Assembly (NCBI GenBank): GCA_037043015.1
Contig: CM073321.1
Coordinates: forward strand, 2,733,001 to 2,797,000
Length of the DNA stretch: 64,000 nucleotides
Direction of reading: 5' to 3'
Origin: Bryum argenteum
Taxonomy: Eukaryota; Streptophyta; Bryopsida; Bryales; Bryaceae
Part shown: positions 11,601 through 21,689 of the stretch, piece after piece
Position numbering within the stretch: position 1 is the first letter of the stretch
Layout of the letters: every line of letters begins with the position of its first letter
The notes under the pieces: generated by a model
Databases searched by the model: none
What the model was told of the DNA's origin: nothing
What the model saw: only the letters and a program-made list of their open reading frames with translations
Program-made: the position numbers and the translations under genes

Positions 11601-12060
11601 GTGGTAAATGCAGCAAGAATGACGATTCCCGCTCAACCTCGGAATAAAGCCCTCAACAGTCACCTGTTTTACAAGGACTACATGTTCCCTTAGTTGTGTG
11701 CCACGTCCTGCTTTGGCAAGAGGAAACCTCTAGCCTCATCCAAACTCAGTTGGAATGCACCGCCCTCCCTCGAGGGGAGCATCATGCACCATGCGTCCGC
11801 GTCCTGCCCCCGGCACGTTGGCCTCACCTCTCCTTTCTCGTCCCTCGCATTCTCTTGATTCACTCAACAGGCGTAAGGGAGAAGGTTTTGATACTTAGCT
11901 TGCACGTCGGAGTAAATTCTTAGGTACTACTAGTCCCATGGCCTCTTCCCGTCGCAATGATCTTATTTGCGGAATCATGCGGCAACAGGAGGGGGATGCA
12001 AAGTTGTTAGAGAAATCTTCCAAGCCTAATGACTCAGAGTCCAAGGAGAGGGGGCTTTGA
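8608..12060 (+). pseudogene. decayed multi-exon gene with FCP1-like phosphatase domain
   Basis: An open frame starts right at the copia border (I-P-D-H-L-H-E-I-V-L-A) and runs to 9417 with one TAG (8646) and one 1-bp frameshift near 9211. The N-terminal part is acidic and Ser/Pro-rich with three copies of an (I)-(Y/H)-P-(Q/R)-x-G-D motif. Plausible introns are 9418-9493 (GTAAGT...CAG) and one ending TCAG at 9775 before a proline-rich exon (9776-9915), which has a following GTATCC donor. A phosphatase-like region follows (separate entry), then a basic and proline-rich end (about 11690-12060) with TAGs where CAG would be natural, ending E-S-K-E-R-G-L-stop. An AATAAA-type signal sits near 10856. 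The copia element may have removed the 5' part. I infer one host-type or transposon-captured gene now decayed; the exon joins are uncertain. Confidence 0.45.
9985..10760 (+). pseudogene. FCP1/HAD-like phosphatase domain, plant DxNG type
   Basis: Read in pieces, this stretch matches the plant NLI-interacting-factor/FCP1 homology family. It has K-W-L-N-V-V-I-D-I-N-G-I-L (motif I, with D-x-N-G instead of D-x-D-x-T, as in a plant subfamily), R-V-V-I-W-S-S-M-K-K-S-T-V (motif II region), and L-L-I-D-D-I-L-E-K, H-T-G-N-S-I-F-L-E-P-W (motif III region). Two in-frame TAGs (near 10058 and 10165) and a frameshift near 10290 break it. Known members dephosphorylate serine in protein tails or act in mitochondrial import (Tim50), but D-x-N-G forms may be non-catalytic. 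Confidence in the family is fair; confidence that it works is low. Confidence 0.6.
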
Positions 12061-12589
12061 TAACATATGTTCATTTTTGATATTGTAAATAAACAATACA
12101 GAGGACGTAGCTCCTACGTTATCCTCTCAGCATGGAAAACGTCATTCGTATAATTAGTATATATTGTCTCTACTTCACTGATTGGTATATACTCCTACTT
12201 GTAGGCCTACACTTCATATTTGTGTACAAATGTATGTACCTTTTGATATTGAAATATCATTTCTATTGTCTTTACTGAATGACATTCTGAATTTCATATG
12301 TACTATAGGATATGAATGCTCCACTTTGTTTAGTTCAGTCCAAATAAATGTACTTTATATAATATACTTGGGTTACTATTTTTAGTATTAGGAAATGGTA
12401 ATTTTTTGATTTACCTTATCCACTTTAGAGTAGTTTATACATGAGTAGTTTGCTTTCCATCCCTTGGTGTATTCGAGATCTTGAACACTCAATTCGAATG
12501 TCGTACTAATTTGCAAGTCATAATCATAGTACTATTCAACAACTATTAGTACAATTTAGTAAATTTTGAGTATTTGAAAGTCTCAAAAT
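12061..12589. other. AT-rich non-coding stretch
   Basis: No ORF, repeat boundary or RNA gene that I can support; only short spurious frames. Confidence 0.4.
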
Positions 12590-12710
12590 GCGCATTTTGT
12601 CTCAATTTAATGAATACACCCTTTCAATTAGAGAATTTGAATATGAATAAACTAAACTAAAACTTATAGAAAGCAATTCTCGCAAGCGTGAACAGTTTCG
12701 GCGGTTCACA
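12590..12710 (+). repeat. 3' tail of the long LTR family (LTR-A)
   Basis: The last ~120 bp match the tail of the solo LTR ending at 36166, including GCAAGCGTGAAC, TTTCGGCGG and the terminal TTCACA at 12705-12710. The upstream part is truncated or too diverged to place. Confidence 0.6.
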
Positions 12711-12895
12711 CCTTCGTAAGTCCTCGGAGGATCCTTCTTGTTAATTTACAGAGTGCGGAATTACTTCATTCCGGTTGATTAAGGTGATTGGAGTTTCACC
12801 GCTTTCTCTCTTTTATGGTTTTTTCATTCTTTGCAGAGTTCTTCCCTTACAACTAAATCTACCACCGGGTTGGAGTCCAAATGGTAGGTTACTTA

Positions 12896-13869
12896 ACCCC
12901 TAAACGTCCTTGGAGTATTTTTAGCCAAAAGCTCATTTTCAAAAAAAGTGATATAGATGAAAATAAAGATAAGCTATTCAGATCTTAACCGTACAAACTT
13001 GTAATATACTTGTAGTAGATTATGTGGACCAAAACTTGACTCATGGAACCTCATAGATTGCGAGATCACAACATATTAGTGCGCAAAACAGGCTACAAAA
13101 TACCATCATTTCCACTTTGAAGTGAAAATACTACCAACATGAAATTTGCAATAAAAAAATCAGCAACTAGAAAGTTGTTCATCTTCATCTCAAAGACACT
13201 CTTGTACCAAAAAAAATTTATCAAAAAATAATCTTGGCTCAAATAGTAGCCTTGTAGTCGTGAAAACCGCCAAAAATTTTACAAAGGAAAAATAGTCCAA
13301 AACTAGACCCCTCGCACTCAAATCCATGCCTTTTCTTCAATTTATCCTCGATTGGGTCAAGGTTTCTACCACTAAAAATAGACTATAATTGGAATCCATC
13401 CCAAAAAATAGAGTCAAAATCTAATGGTGGATGAGGAGATCTAGCTCTTCAAAAATCATCTATTTTTCACTTTTTTCATTGTAGAAACATCATTGCAAAG
13501 CCAATACCAAAGTTATCTAGATCAAAAAACTTCCAACTACAAAGTTGTTGGGATGCATCTAAATATCAAACCTATGAAAAAAAAATCATGAAAAACTATT
13601 TTAGATGTCACATAATTGGCTTGCAATGGTAAAACATGCCAAATGTTTGAAAACCCAAAAACAAAAGCTGCCTTCACTAAAATCCATGCCATTTATTCAT
13701 ACTTTATTTTATGAGTTTGCATTTTTAACCACATAAACTAGACTTGATTTGTGACCTAACCCAAGTGATTTCGTCAAAAACAAAGTTTGAATGAAGAAGT
13801 TATGGCTCTTCAAAGTTTCTGCCCTTCATCCAAAATGTCGTTTTTCGACACTAGGGACGTTTAGGGGTA
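12896..13869. mobile_element. AT-rich element bounded by inverted ACCCCTAAACGTCC
   Basis: A 14-bp sequence at 12896-12909 recurs exactly inverted at 13856-13869, with weaker similarity further in (CCTTGG versus CCCTAG). The ~0.97-kb interior is AT-rich and has no ORF. It contains two diverged half-copies: AACTA(G/C)AAAGTTGTT near 13166 and 13535, and a GGCTCTTCAAA-type word near 13445 and 13805. Size and structure suggest a MITE-like non-autonomous DNA element, but I find no clear target duplication. Confidence 0.4.
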
Positions 13870-14559
13870 AAGCAATCATCTCATTCTCTCCCTCTCCCCA
13901 GTCCAAAAGTAACTTGCAGTCCGGATTACAGTGAATGGTATTCCACCCTTCAGTCCGCGAGATTTCAACGAGACTCTCCGTGAAGCTAACTGGTTGCGGG
14001 GGGTAGGTACTATTTCTAGTCAGGACTTCCTTAACCGGACATCCAATCCAGCAGGTCGGTTACAGGGTTAGTTTTACTCACCGACGAGGTTCCTCTCCCC
14101 AACCGGAGTATGATACCAAAACGTGCAGCCAGTAGACACACACAAAAAGCCCAGAACTCTTCCACTCAGACTTTTACTGATTTCACACACTCTAACAACC
14201 ACTCACCCGGCTCTAACACAGCAACCACCGGTTCTACGAGGGACTCCTGCTTCTACACCCGGGTTCAAACTACACTTAGACAAGACAGCCGGAAATCACA
14301 TCAATGCAACAAGAGTGCACGGAGTTGAGATGCAAGCTAAACCTTTACTCATGAAGTGCAGTAAATACAAAAAGACTCGGGGCATTCCTCAGAATCCCTA
14401 ATATATATCTTCAGCACCCGGATTTCTTAGAAACCCTCATCAGATTCTACATATCCGGATTCTGAGATTTCTGGAGTAAGTGAACTCGGCTAAGCAGCTA
14501 CATTTTTGTCTACTTTCTAAATATCTCGTAGCATTACTTGCGACCATCTAACTAAATTG
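13870..14559. other. non-coding stretch, nothing recognised
   Basis: Moderately GC sequence between the inverted-repeat element and the chromodomain remnant. Short frames near 14110-14400 have no recognisable motif. It may be older retroelement sequence, but I cannot show that. Confidence 0.35.
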
Positions 14560-14768
14560 CGTACTTGTCTATTGCTGGTCCAATCGAGGTAGAAGGCAAT
14601 TTGAAATGCCAGAACACCAAGAAGAAGGGCAAAGAATACTTGGTGAAGTGGCGGGGGTACCATGAGAAGGAAGAAACATGGGTTGAGGCGAAGTACCTAG
14701 CCAATGCAAAAGAGATGGTGGAATGGTACGAAAGCCAATGGAGATCCAAGACACCGAGAAAGTATTGA
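14560..14768 (+). pseudogene. chromodomain tail of an older Ty3/gypsy chromovirus
   Basis: The frame G-P-I-E-V-E-G-N-L-K leads into [18 protein letters not shown], an integrase C-terminal chromodomain almost identical to that of the intact chromovirus at 48.6 kb. The stop at 14766-14768 is followed by TGAGGACATCAACCT, also shared with that element. Everything upstream of the chromodomain is missing. Chromodomains guide integration to modified histones. The rest of this element continues at 19676 after the inserted LTR element. Confidence 0.85.
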
Positions 14769-14813
14769 TGAGGACATCAACCTTTGAAGTGGAGGTGAAT
14801 CACCACACTTGTG

Positions 14814-14818
14814 TAGAC
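14814..14818 (+). repeat. target-site duplication TAGAC (left)
   Basis: TAGAC precedes the TGTTAATGG end of the LTR element and recurs at 19671-19675. Confidence 0.9.
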
Positions 14819-14847
14819 TGTTAATGGCATATTAGTATTTGTTAGTG

Positions 14848-15032
14848 AATCCGACCTATACCGGTCGACCCGACCTACCAGACGACCCGACCTTGACCGG
14901 TCGACCCGACCTTTACCGGTCGGCCCGACCTACCAGTCGACCCGACCTTTACCGGTCGACCCGACTTTTACCGGTCGACCCGACCTACTAGTCGACCCGA
15001 CCTTTACCAGTCGACCCGACCTTCCTGTACCG
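14848..15032 (+). repeat. tandem array CCGGTCGACCCGACCT
   Basis: Degenerate units of about 22-25 bp with the core GGTCGACCCGACC. The core is partly palindromic (GGTCGACC). The same array lies in the 3' LTR at about 19174-19354. Confidence 0.85.
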
Positions 15033-15053
15033 GTCTCGACTAGACTCTGTAGC

Positions 15054-15200
15054 TAGATCCAGATTCAGATCCAGATTCAGATTCAGATCTAGATCCAGAT
15101 CCAGATCCCGATCCAGATCCCGATCTAGATCCAGATCCAGATTCAGACCTAGATCCAGATCTAGATCTGGATTCATATCTAGATCTAGATCATAGATCTT
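15054..15200 (+). repeat. hexamer microsatellite AGATCC/AGATTC
   Basis: About 24 hexamers. The reverse frame reads as an Asp-Leu/Asn-Leu repeat of roughly 50 residues, which is a by-product of the repeat and not a gene. Copied in the 3' LTR at about 19380-19526. Confidence 0.9.
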
Positions 15201-15340
15201 CCCTTTGTACCTTCTTCTTATAAGTAAAGGCCTTCTTGTGTGATGAAACACATTGAGGTTAGGCATGTTTTACAATGTAGTGGCTCTTGTGTCTTGTTTG
15301 CCCTACCGGTAGGTAGAGCATGTATTTCCTCATTAACATT

Positions 15341-15352
15341 TGGCGACCATGT
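15341..15352 (+). promoter_or_regulatory. candidate primer-binding site
   Basis: TGGCGACCATGT lies two bases after the 5' LTR. It starts with TGG, as expected for pairing with a tRNA 3' CCA. I cannot name the tRNA. Confidence 0.5.
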
Positions 15353-15657
15353 AGTGTTTCGTACCATGATCTCTTGTGAGAGATGTGTTGTGCCCAAGGA
15401 GCTGTTTGTTTTCTCTTGTTCTAGTGTTTGATAGAACCGACATAAAGCTGTCTGGTCGCAGCAGTCATTCCCTGGTCGGTAGAATAAACCCCGCTTTCAT
15501 CTTGTTAGTAGCAGTTTCTGTGATCCAACGTAACTGTGACTGGTAGGAGAAGTAACTTAGACACGTTAGATGAGTTTCTAGAATAAACCCCGATGTTTTG
15601 AAGAGTTTTATAGAATGGTGCCTCTTATTGAGAGTTTTTGTTGCTCTTCAATCTAGT

Positions 15658-15662
15658 AAGTA
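15658..15662 (+). repeat. target-site duplication AAGTA (left)
   Basis: AAGTA flanks the solo LTR here and at 18033-18037. Confidence 0.9.
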
Positions 15663-18032
15663 TGTGAGGTCAAATCCCGGTGTCCCGGTTTCTAACTCAC
15701 AAGTGGGCCGTGGAGATGGGTGCACACAAGACAATCCTCCCAAGCAATGGACAATAAAATTCATACAAGCATAAAATTCCTACTTTGCATTCAACATAGA
15801 AGCACAATCATTCAATCAACCCTCAATTTAATCCCTATAAATTGCAATTCCATGAGTGACTCAAGCCCCAAAACCCATCAAAATTGAGCCTAGGAAGCTA
15901 CAATTGCATCCCTTGAGCCACTAGGGCCTTGGGCTCAATTATGGGGTCAAATAGGACCTAAACTCAAGCAAAAGCCCCCAAAATGCATCAAACTATACTA
16001 CTACAGCACACTTTCTAAGCTCACGAAAATGGTAGATTCAATAGTAAACCCCCATTTCTCGGTTCCAAGGCAATCAAAACCCATACACATGCTCATAACT
16101 CATTCCTACAATGCAAGATACACTTGAATGAGACACTAGGGTTTCCTAGGAAAAAATTGGACAGCGCTTCGCTTGACCCAATACTTCCAAATCAAGCCCT
16201 AATTCAAAGAAATGAACAAAACTTTGAACAACAAGAACCTAGTGAAACTCGGACAGCGCTTCCGCACTGATTACAAATTCCCGAATTTTTTACCTATCTT
16301 TTATAATTTCAGCCCAAATTTGGGCAGCACTTCCGCACTACCCTTTACACACGGAACACCCTACTTACACCTCTAACATTCCAAAGACACTCATTCATTC
16401 AATTAGACAACCATCACACACATAAGATAACATGAATCACACCAACAACAAACAATCAATTTTTTGGCAATTAGTTTTGCCGTTTTCAAAATAGAGGTCC
16501 ACAATTTCTATCAAAGCATTCTACAACCAACCATAAGCAACACGAACAATAAAGGAGGAGGGGGGCTCCCTCTATATTAGTACCCTGTCTACCCTCCGTA
16601 GTATCACGGGGAGGGGACAGGGCTGCTGTTGCTGCCGTGGCTCTCCTTCGCCGGGCTGCTGGCTACTGCGCCGTCGGGGCTGCTCACGTACTCATCGCCG
16701 ATGGCTGAATCGCCGCGGCTCTGTCGCCGGCTCACCGTCGCCCCGTTCAACGCGGTCGATAGCCGCAGCTCCTACTCGCCGTGGTCCGGCCAGCGACGTC
16801 GGTAACTCTTCCACCGACTGACTGCCTGCGGCGCTGCAGATTCTCTGCGCCACCGATCAACGCCGTGTGGGCGCTGACTCGTCGGTCGTCGAGGCTCCGC
16901 CCTCCGCAACTCACTCGGCTGCCTCGTCGGTGGCTCGCGACTACCTCCACCGATTACTGCTTGCTACCGATCCTCGTTCAGATCGCCGGTTCTCCTCTGT
17001 TCGACCGTGCCGGTGCCGTCCTCGTGCGAGGTCGCCGTATTGATCGCCGTCCTTGGCGGGTCACAACCTTCCTGATCTCTCCGACCCCTGGCTGCGGTGT
17101 CAGCACCCTCCGCCGTTCATATCACGATGCTCCGCCTCGAGCGAGCCGGCGGGCGGAGTGTTGCGAGTCGGTGGAGGTTCTTTGTCCCGCGTCGCCGGCC
17201 TGCAGGCCCGCTCCCTCCACAATCTTGCCGAACTAGCCGCTTGCTTTGGTTGCCGCCACGCCGTTGTTACCCGATCTGCAGCTCCCAGTCGCTGTTGATC
17301 GGCCTCGCGTCGTTACCGTCACCCTTCCAGCCTCCGATCTCCCCACGCGATCGATTTCTGAACAGGAATCCACTCAAAATCCCCTAAAACTCCAATCACA
17401 CATTTCCAAAGAAGAAAGATCCACCTAATCTCCCGAGTTTTCCTTGGCAATTTCTTCGCTCTAGGGTTTCATACCCTAGATCCAATGCCACGAAACACTA
17501 CACACACCAAAAACTTGAATCTCCACGCAAAAACTCCAACAATTGCACACAACCCAAAAACTAGCCTAACGGCTTCTCTTCCACCTTCCCCTCCTCCTGG
17601 GCGATCCGGGGAGGTTGAAGCAAAAGCTTCATCCGTCCAATTGGGCGGATTTCATCCGTCGATTGGACGGACTTCCATCCATAGTATTTCCTAACCCATT
17701 GGGCAAGATAAAGGCACCCCACCTCGTACTAGGAGTTTTGTAGAAGGTAAAGGCAAAAACGGGGCAACCCGACTCCTACTTAGGAATACATAATCGCTAA
17801 AACCTACTAAAACTCGCCATTTAATATATTGGCATTTATCAAAAATACTAATTAGGTATAAATTAGAGCAAGAACGGCCGCTTGTGCCAAAACTCCTTAT
17901 GAGACCATGGGTATTCCGTGAATCTACGAAATGAGCTAAAACGACTAATTAAACCATGAAAACTTGATAATTACGCGCTAAACTTTGCGGGGAACGTATT
18001 CCCGCTAGAGTGAACCGTTTTGCGGGTTCACA
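15663..18032 (+). mobile_element. solo LTR of long LTR family (LTR-A), 2.37 kb
   Basis: Starts TGTGAGGTC and ends GGGTTCACA, so the ends TGTGA/TCACA are inverted, and is flanked by a perfect 5-bp AAGTA duplication. It has no coding capacity that I recognise. The middle (about 16590-17350) is strongly GC-rich with CCG/TCG-rich frames, and the outer parts are AT-rich. Three GGACAGCGCTTC-type motifs lie near 16164, 16250 and 16323. A conserved hairpin CCCTCCGT-loop-ACGG lies at 16591-16613, and near 17610-17670 there are two imperfect TTCATCCGTC...GGACGG inverted segments. Solo LTRs arise by recombination between the two LTRs of a full element. Relatives lie at 29454, 34128 and 62353. Confidence 0.85.
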
Positions 18033-18037
18033 AAGTA
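18033..18037 (+). repeat. target-site duplication AAGTA (right)
   Basis: Second copy of the 5-bp duplication made by the solo LTR insertion. Confidence 0.9.
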
Positions 18038-18239
18038 CCTTTGTGAATGAGATTTCGATTTAGAGCAATACTCTTGAAGAACTTAGTGAAAGATCTTTGT
18101 TTTGATGAACTTAGATGAGGTGAGCCATAGAAGCAAGATACCATCAAGCTAGGAGAAGAAGCACGATTTGAAGAACTAAGAGAAGAGATGTTTGACTCTG
18201 ATTTGTTTTCTTTTAGTCATGTTATGTCTGTATGGGTCC

Positions 18240-18685
18240 AACAGCAGTCAACCAGCGAGTCTACACGACCAGGGAGTCTACCCGATAGCAGTCGACCAGG
18301 GAGTCTGCCTGACCTGGAGTCGACCCGACAGCAGTCGACTAGGGAGTCTACCCGACAGCAGTCGACCAGGAGTCGACCTGACAGCAGTCGACTAGGGAGT
18401 CTACCCGACAACAGTTGACCAGAGAGTCTACTTGACAGCAGTCAACCAGGGAGTCTTCCCGACAGCAGTCGACCAGGGAGGTGGCCCGACCAGAAGTCGA
18501 CCAAGGAGGCGACCCAACTAAAAGTCGACTAAAAAGCCGACCCGACCAGTCATTGACTAGGGAGGTCATCTGACTAGAAGTCGACCAGAGGCCGAGCTCA
18601 CCAGAAGCCGACCTGACCACAAGTTGACTAGGAAGCCGACCCAACGAGAAGTCGACCTTGTATTCGACCCGATCAGTAGTCGACC
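18240..18685 (+). repeat. GTCGACCAGGGAGTC minisatellite
   Basis: About fifteen degenerate units of ~30 bp around CAGCAGTCGACCAGGGAGTC with the GTCGAC palindrome. It lies inside the non-autonomous element and shares the GTCGACC/CCCGAC words with the arrays in its LTRs, so it may have spread from them. Confidence 0.8.
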
Positions 18686-19131
18686 TGGACCTGACCATAT
18701 CCGTTGTATGTAAGTTTGCAAATTTCTTGAGAAGTTAAGGAGTTGGAGGAGAAACTATCGGATGGAGATTTTTGAAAGGCTAGCCGACCAGATGAAGACT
18801 ACTGTCGGTTGGAGATCAATCGTTTAGACGGCCCTACAGTAACTACCTACTGAACCCGGTACTTCTAGTGGTGAAGTGACTACCATCAAGAGGAGCATAG
18901 AACTCCCATTGGACTCATGAAGAACCGAGAAGGAGTAATCGAGCCAGGTTTAGAGGAGTGAATACCGGATGACGAGGACGTTTTTAAATGGCAGCAAGAC
19001 TTTTGAAGGAAGGTTTCCAAGACGAACATCTAACCTATAGTGTAGACACTACCAGCCACCTTTAACTATATGTAGAATCTGTAATATGTAGTCTTCGTTC
19101 GATACAGCGTTTACGAGGGCGTAACGCGTTC

Positions 19132-19141
19132 GGAGGGAGGG
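19132..19141 (+). promoter_or_regulatory. polypurine tract of the non-autonomous element
   Basis: GGAGGGAGGG lies three bases upstream of the 3' LTR and would prime plus-strand synthesis. Confidence 0.75.
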
Positions 19142-19144
19142 TAA

Positions 19145-19670
19145 TGTTAATGGCATATTAGTATTTGTTAGTGAATCCGACCTATACCGGTCGACCCGAC
19201 CTACCAGACGACCCGACCTTGACCGGTTGACCCGACCTTTACCGGTCGGCCCGACCTACCAGTCGACCCGACCTTTACCGGTCGACCCGACTTTTACCGG
19301 TCGACCCGACCTACCAGTCGACCCGACCTTTACCGGTCGACCCGACCTTCCTGTACCGGTCTCGACTAGACTCTGTAGCTAGATCCAGATTCAGATCCAG
19401 ATTCAGATTCAGATCTAGATCCAGATCCAGATCCCGATCCAGATCCCGATCTAGATCCAGATCCAGATCCAGATTCAGACCTAGATCCAGATCTAGATCT
19501 GGATTCAGATCTAGATCTAGATCATAGATCTTCCCTTTGTACCTTCTTCTTATAAGTAAAGGCCTTTTTGTGTGATGAAACACATTGAGGTTAGGCATGC
19601 TTTACAATGTAGTGGCTCTTGTGTCTTGTTTGCCCTACCGGTAGGTAGAGCATGTATTTCCTCATTAACA
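19145..19670 (+). repeat. 3' LTR of the non-autonomous element
   Basis: Direct copy of 14819-15338, with one extra hexamer and a few substitutions, ending ATTAACA before TAGAC. Confidence 0.88.
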
Positions 19671-19675
19671 TAGAC
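19671..19675 (+). repeat. target-site duplication TAGAC (right)
   Basis: Second copy of the duplication at 14814-14818. Confidence 0.9.
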
Positions 19676-20486
19676 TTGGCCTAAGTTTTGTCTAGTATTT
19701 GGTGCAAATTGCACATGTTGTAATACTTGGTTGACAATAAAGTTGCAAATTGAATGGCAAGTTCCTTGATTGCATGTTGAATGTGAGATGTTTCCTAGTC
19801 TCATGTTGGATTGTTAGGTTGGTTAGAAGAGGGTGAAGGATACGCGAAGCCAATACTTGGAATGCTGAAAAACAAGGACTTTGGTTTGGGAGTTGTGAGT
19901 GGGTCAATCCCCATGACTCTCAAGTTTAGGACTTGCTCGGGCGGGAGCAAGATAGTGGCATGGGCTCATAAAAGTGCCCTTTGCGGGTTGACCATTGTCA
20001 ACGCATGGGTTGGCCATCCATGTCTCGGTAGGGTGAAGCAAAGGCTAGGTCGGGCGGGACTTAGCATTATCCCTAGGCGAGCAAAGTTCACCAGTTGAGA
20101 GCCTAAGTGCTTAAAAGAGGGCTTGGTGTTGCGACGAAAAAAGTGTTGGTAAGCCTAGAATTCATTTCTAAATCATGGGAGTAAGATAGGCTAGTTGAGC
20201 CTAACTTGGGGCCATTGGGGGCATTCCAAGTAAGTCTCATAATAGATAGGTCTAGATTTTGTTAGGTCCTTAGGAAACATCTTTGAGGTGCCAAGGACCT
20301 TAGACCTATCTAATGCAACCTTTGAGGTCTTAGCTATTTTCCAAGTCGAAGGATGCTTGGAGTATTGCGGGGCTAGCTACCCTGAAACGCAATGCAAGTG
20401 CCAAAGAGGAGGTTACGTTAAGAACTTGGTATTGACGACAAAAGAGATTGTCGATGAGGGCATCGACGCTGTTTGGTGGAGGTGAG
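19676..20486 (+). mobile_element. 3' untranslated part of the split older chromovirus
   Basis: This non-coding stretch is collinear with 48791-49589 of the intact chromovirus. Shared words include a GGGCGGG(A/G)(G/A)CAAG-type segment, GGGCTCATAAAAG versus GTGCTCATAAAAG, GGGCGG(G/A)ACTT(A/G)GCATTA, and GATGAGGGCATCGAC. It ends with a purine tract GGTGGAGGTGAG directly before the LTR at 20487. Joined to the chromodomain at 14560-14768 it forms the 3' end of one old element. Confidence 0.75.
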
Positions 20487-21180
20487 TGTCACATCCCTCT
20501 CAAAAGGATGTCTGAACACCGTGCTGAGCCAAAGGGATCCCGGAAGTGACATCCCGGGCTTGGCAAGAGACAAGGACTGGTGAAGTGACCAAGGGGAGTC
20601 CCAAGCAAACAACACGCAATGGTGTCCTGCTTGGGACAAACTTGGTGAACTGCCTTACATGGTTGGACACCTTGTTTGAGTACACACTTAAAGGTCCAAA
20701 AAACGCGCAATTTGGAGTTGTGAGTCATGAGATATGGCTCCCCAAAGTTGGAGCGTGTTCTAGGACACCTAGGGACTCGGGAGTGTTGCGTCACGTAACT
20801 CAATGTGTCGACCTTCGTGAAAGGCGACATGTTGCATATCGTTTGAAAGCTAATGAGAAGGTCTTTGTAGAATGCTGAGGCTATGATGAGCAAAGCAATA
20901 GTCTAGGAGATATGGCTCTTCAAAGTGGTCGAGACTTTGGGACTCGAGAATGCTGCCTCCCGGGACACCGAATATTCACAGGGGCATATCTCCCTTGGGA
21001 CAACTTTGATTAGGACAAGTAGGTAGTCCATCGATAGCTACTCAAAGATCGGATGTTGAAATTGGGCTTGCATGTCTCATTTGGATACCTGAGCTAGGAG
21101 CTAGCCCGAGAAGAAGTTACGGCCCGATTTTGAGACTAAGGCAAAAACGGGTGGTCTCGAGAAGAGTGCTTTGGCCGAAA
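20487..21180 (+). repeat. 3' LTR of the older chromovirus, truncated
   Basis: Starts TGTCACATCCCTCTC right after the purine tract, in the same place as the LTR start of the intact element at 49590, and is related to 34087-34127 plus 36167-36810 over most of its length. Similarity stops around 21150-21180 without a recognisable LTR end. Confidence 0.7.
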
Positions 21181-21474
21181 ACCACGGTATCTTTCGAGGA
21201 GGAGAAGCCCTTGCTTTTTTTCAGTAGAATCTTTGGTAGAATATAGATATCAAGGATGATAATGAGGAAGGCTACACTGTGCGAAGGAGGCGTCGGTGGT
21301 GGTTCTATGACTGGGGCAAACGAGGTTGTTGAGAGAGGGTATAGACGTCCGGAATCCAAGCTACGGTTATTTTATTACCGCGGAGAGCGTCGTGAAGACA
21401 AAGATACGAAGTGGAGGTTGAGGGGTAACGTTTTTGGCCATAACAACTAAGCAAACACAGCAATCAAGCAGAAA
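21181..21474. other. unassigned sequence
   Basis: No homology to the LTR copies and no convincing gene. Confidence 0.3.
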
Positions 21475-21556
21475 CAGAGAGAGAGAGAGGGATTCAATAG
21501 GAGAGAGAGAGGGATTCAATAGGAGAGAGAGAGGGATTCAATAGGAGAGAGAGAGT
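21475..21556 (+). repeat. 22-bp tandem repeat with GA microsatellite
   Basis: Three units of GGGATTCAATAGGAGAGAGA spaced exactly 22 bp (GGG at 21489, 21511, 21533) inside a GA-rich run. Confidence 0.85.
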
Positions 21557-21689
21557 GATTGGCTATTGGCCTTTGCATACATGCCACGGAATCTGGGTAC
21601 ATTGGAAGACTGATTGAGCTAGCTTAAAAATGTACTTTAATTGTGACTACTACAAGTACCTCTTCTCTTATTTTCTACTACTTATATCC

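Larger units (their letters stand above)
14819..15338 (+). repeat. 5' LTR of the non-autonomous element
   Basis: Contains two internal tandem arrays: ~24-bp units of the form CCGGTCGACCCGACCTTTA (about 14848-15032) and hexamers alternating AGATCC and AGATTC (about 15054-15200). Confidence 0.88.
14819..19670 (+). mobile_element. non-autonomous LTR retrotransposon (LARD/TRIM-like), 4.85 kb
   Basis: Two ~0.52-kb LTRs (14819-15338 and 19145-19670) start TGTTAAT and end ATTAACA, forming matching inverted ends. Both are flanked by TAGAC. After the 5' LTR comes TGGCGACCATGT (15341), a TGG-starting primer site, and GGAGGGAGGG precedes the 3' LTR. The 3.8-kb interior has no gag or pol. It consists of a solo LTR insertion (15663-18032), a GTCGACC-type minisatellite and unrecognised sequence. 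Without the insertion the element would be about 2.5 kb, so it depends on proteins from another element. It is inserted in the 3' untranslated part of an old chromovirus. Confidence 0.88.

Noticed and set aside
14848-15032. CRISPR-like regular repeats
   Set aside because: No unique spacers of constant length, eukaryotic context, and the array lies in an LTR.
14988-15266. Minus-strand frame of Asp-Leu/Asn-Leu repeats, also at 19311-19598
   Set aside because: It is only the translation of the AGATCC/AGATTC hexamer array in the LTRs.
16781-17387. Overlapping GC-rich frames inside the solo LTR
   Set aside because: Several frames are open at once because of base composition, and the frames are not conserved among the four LTR copies.
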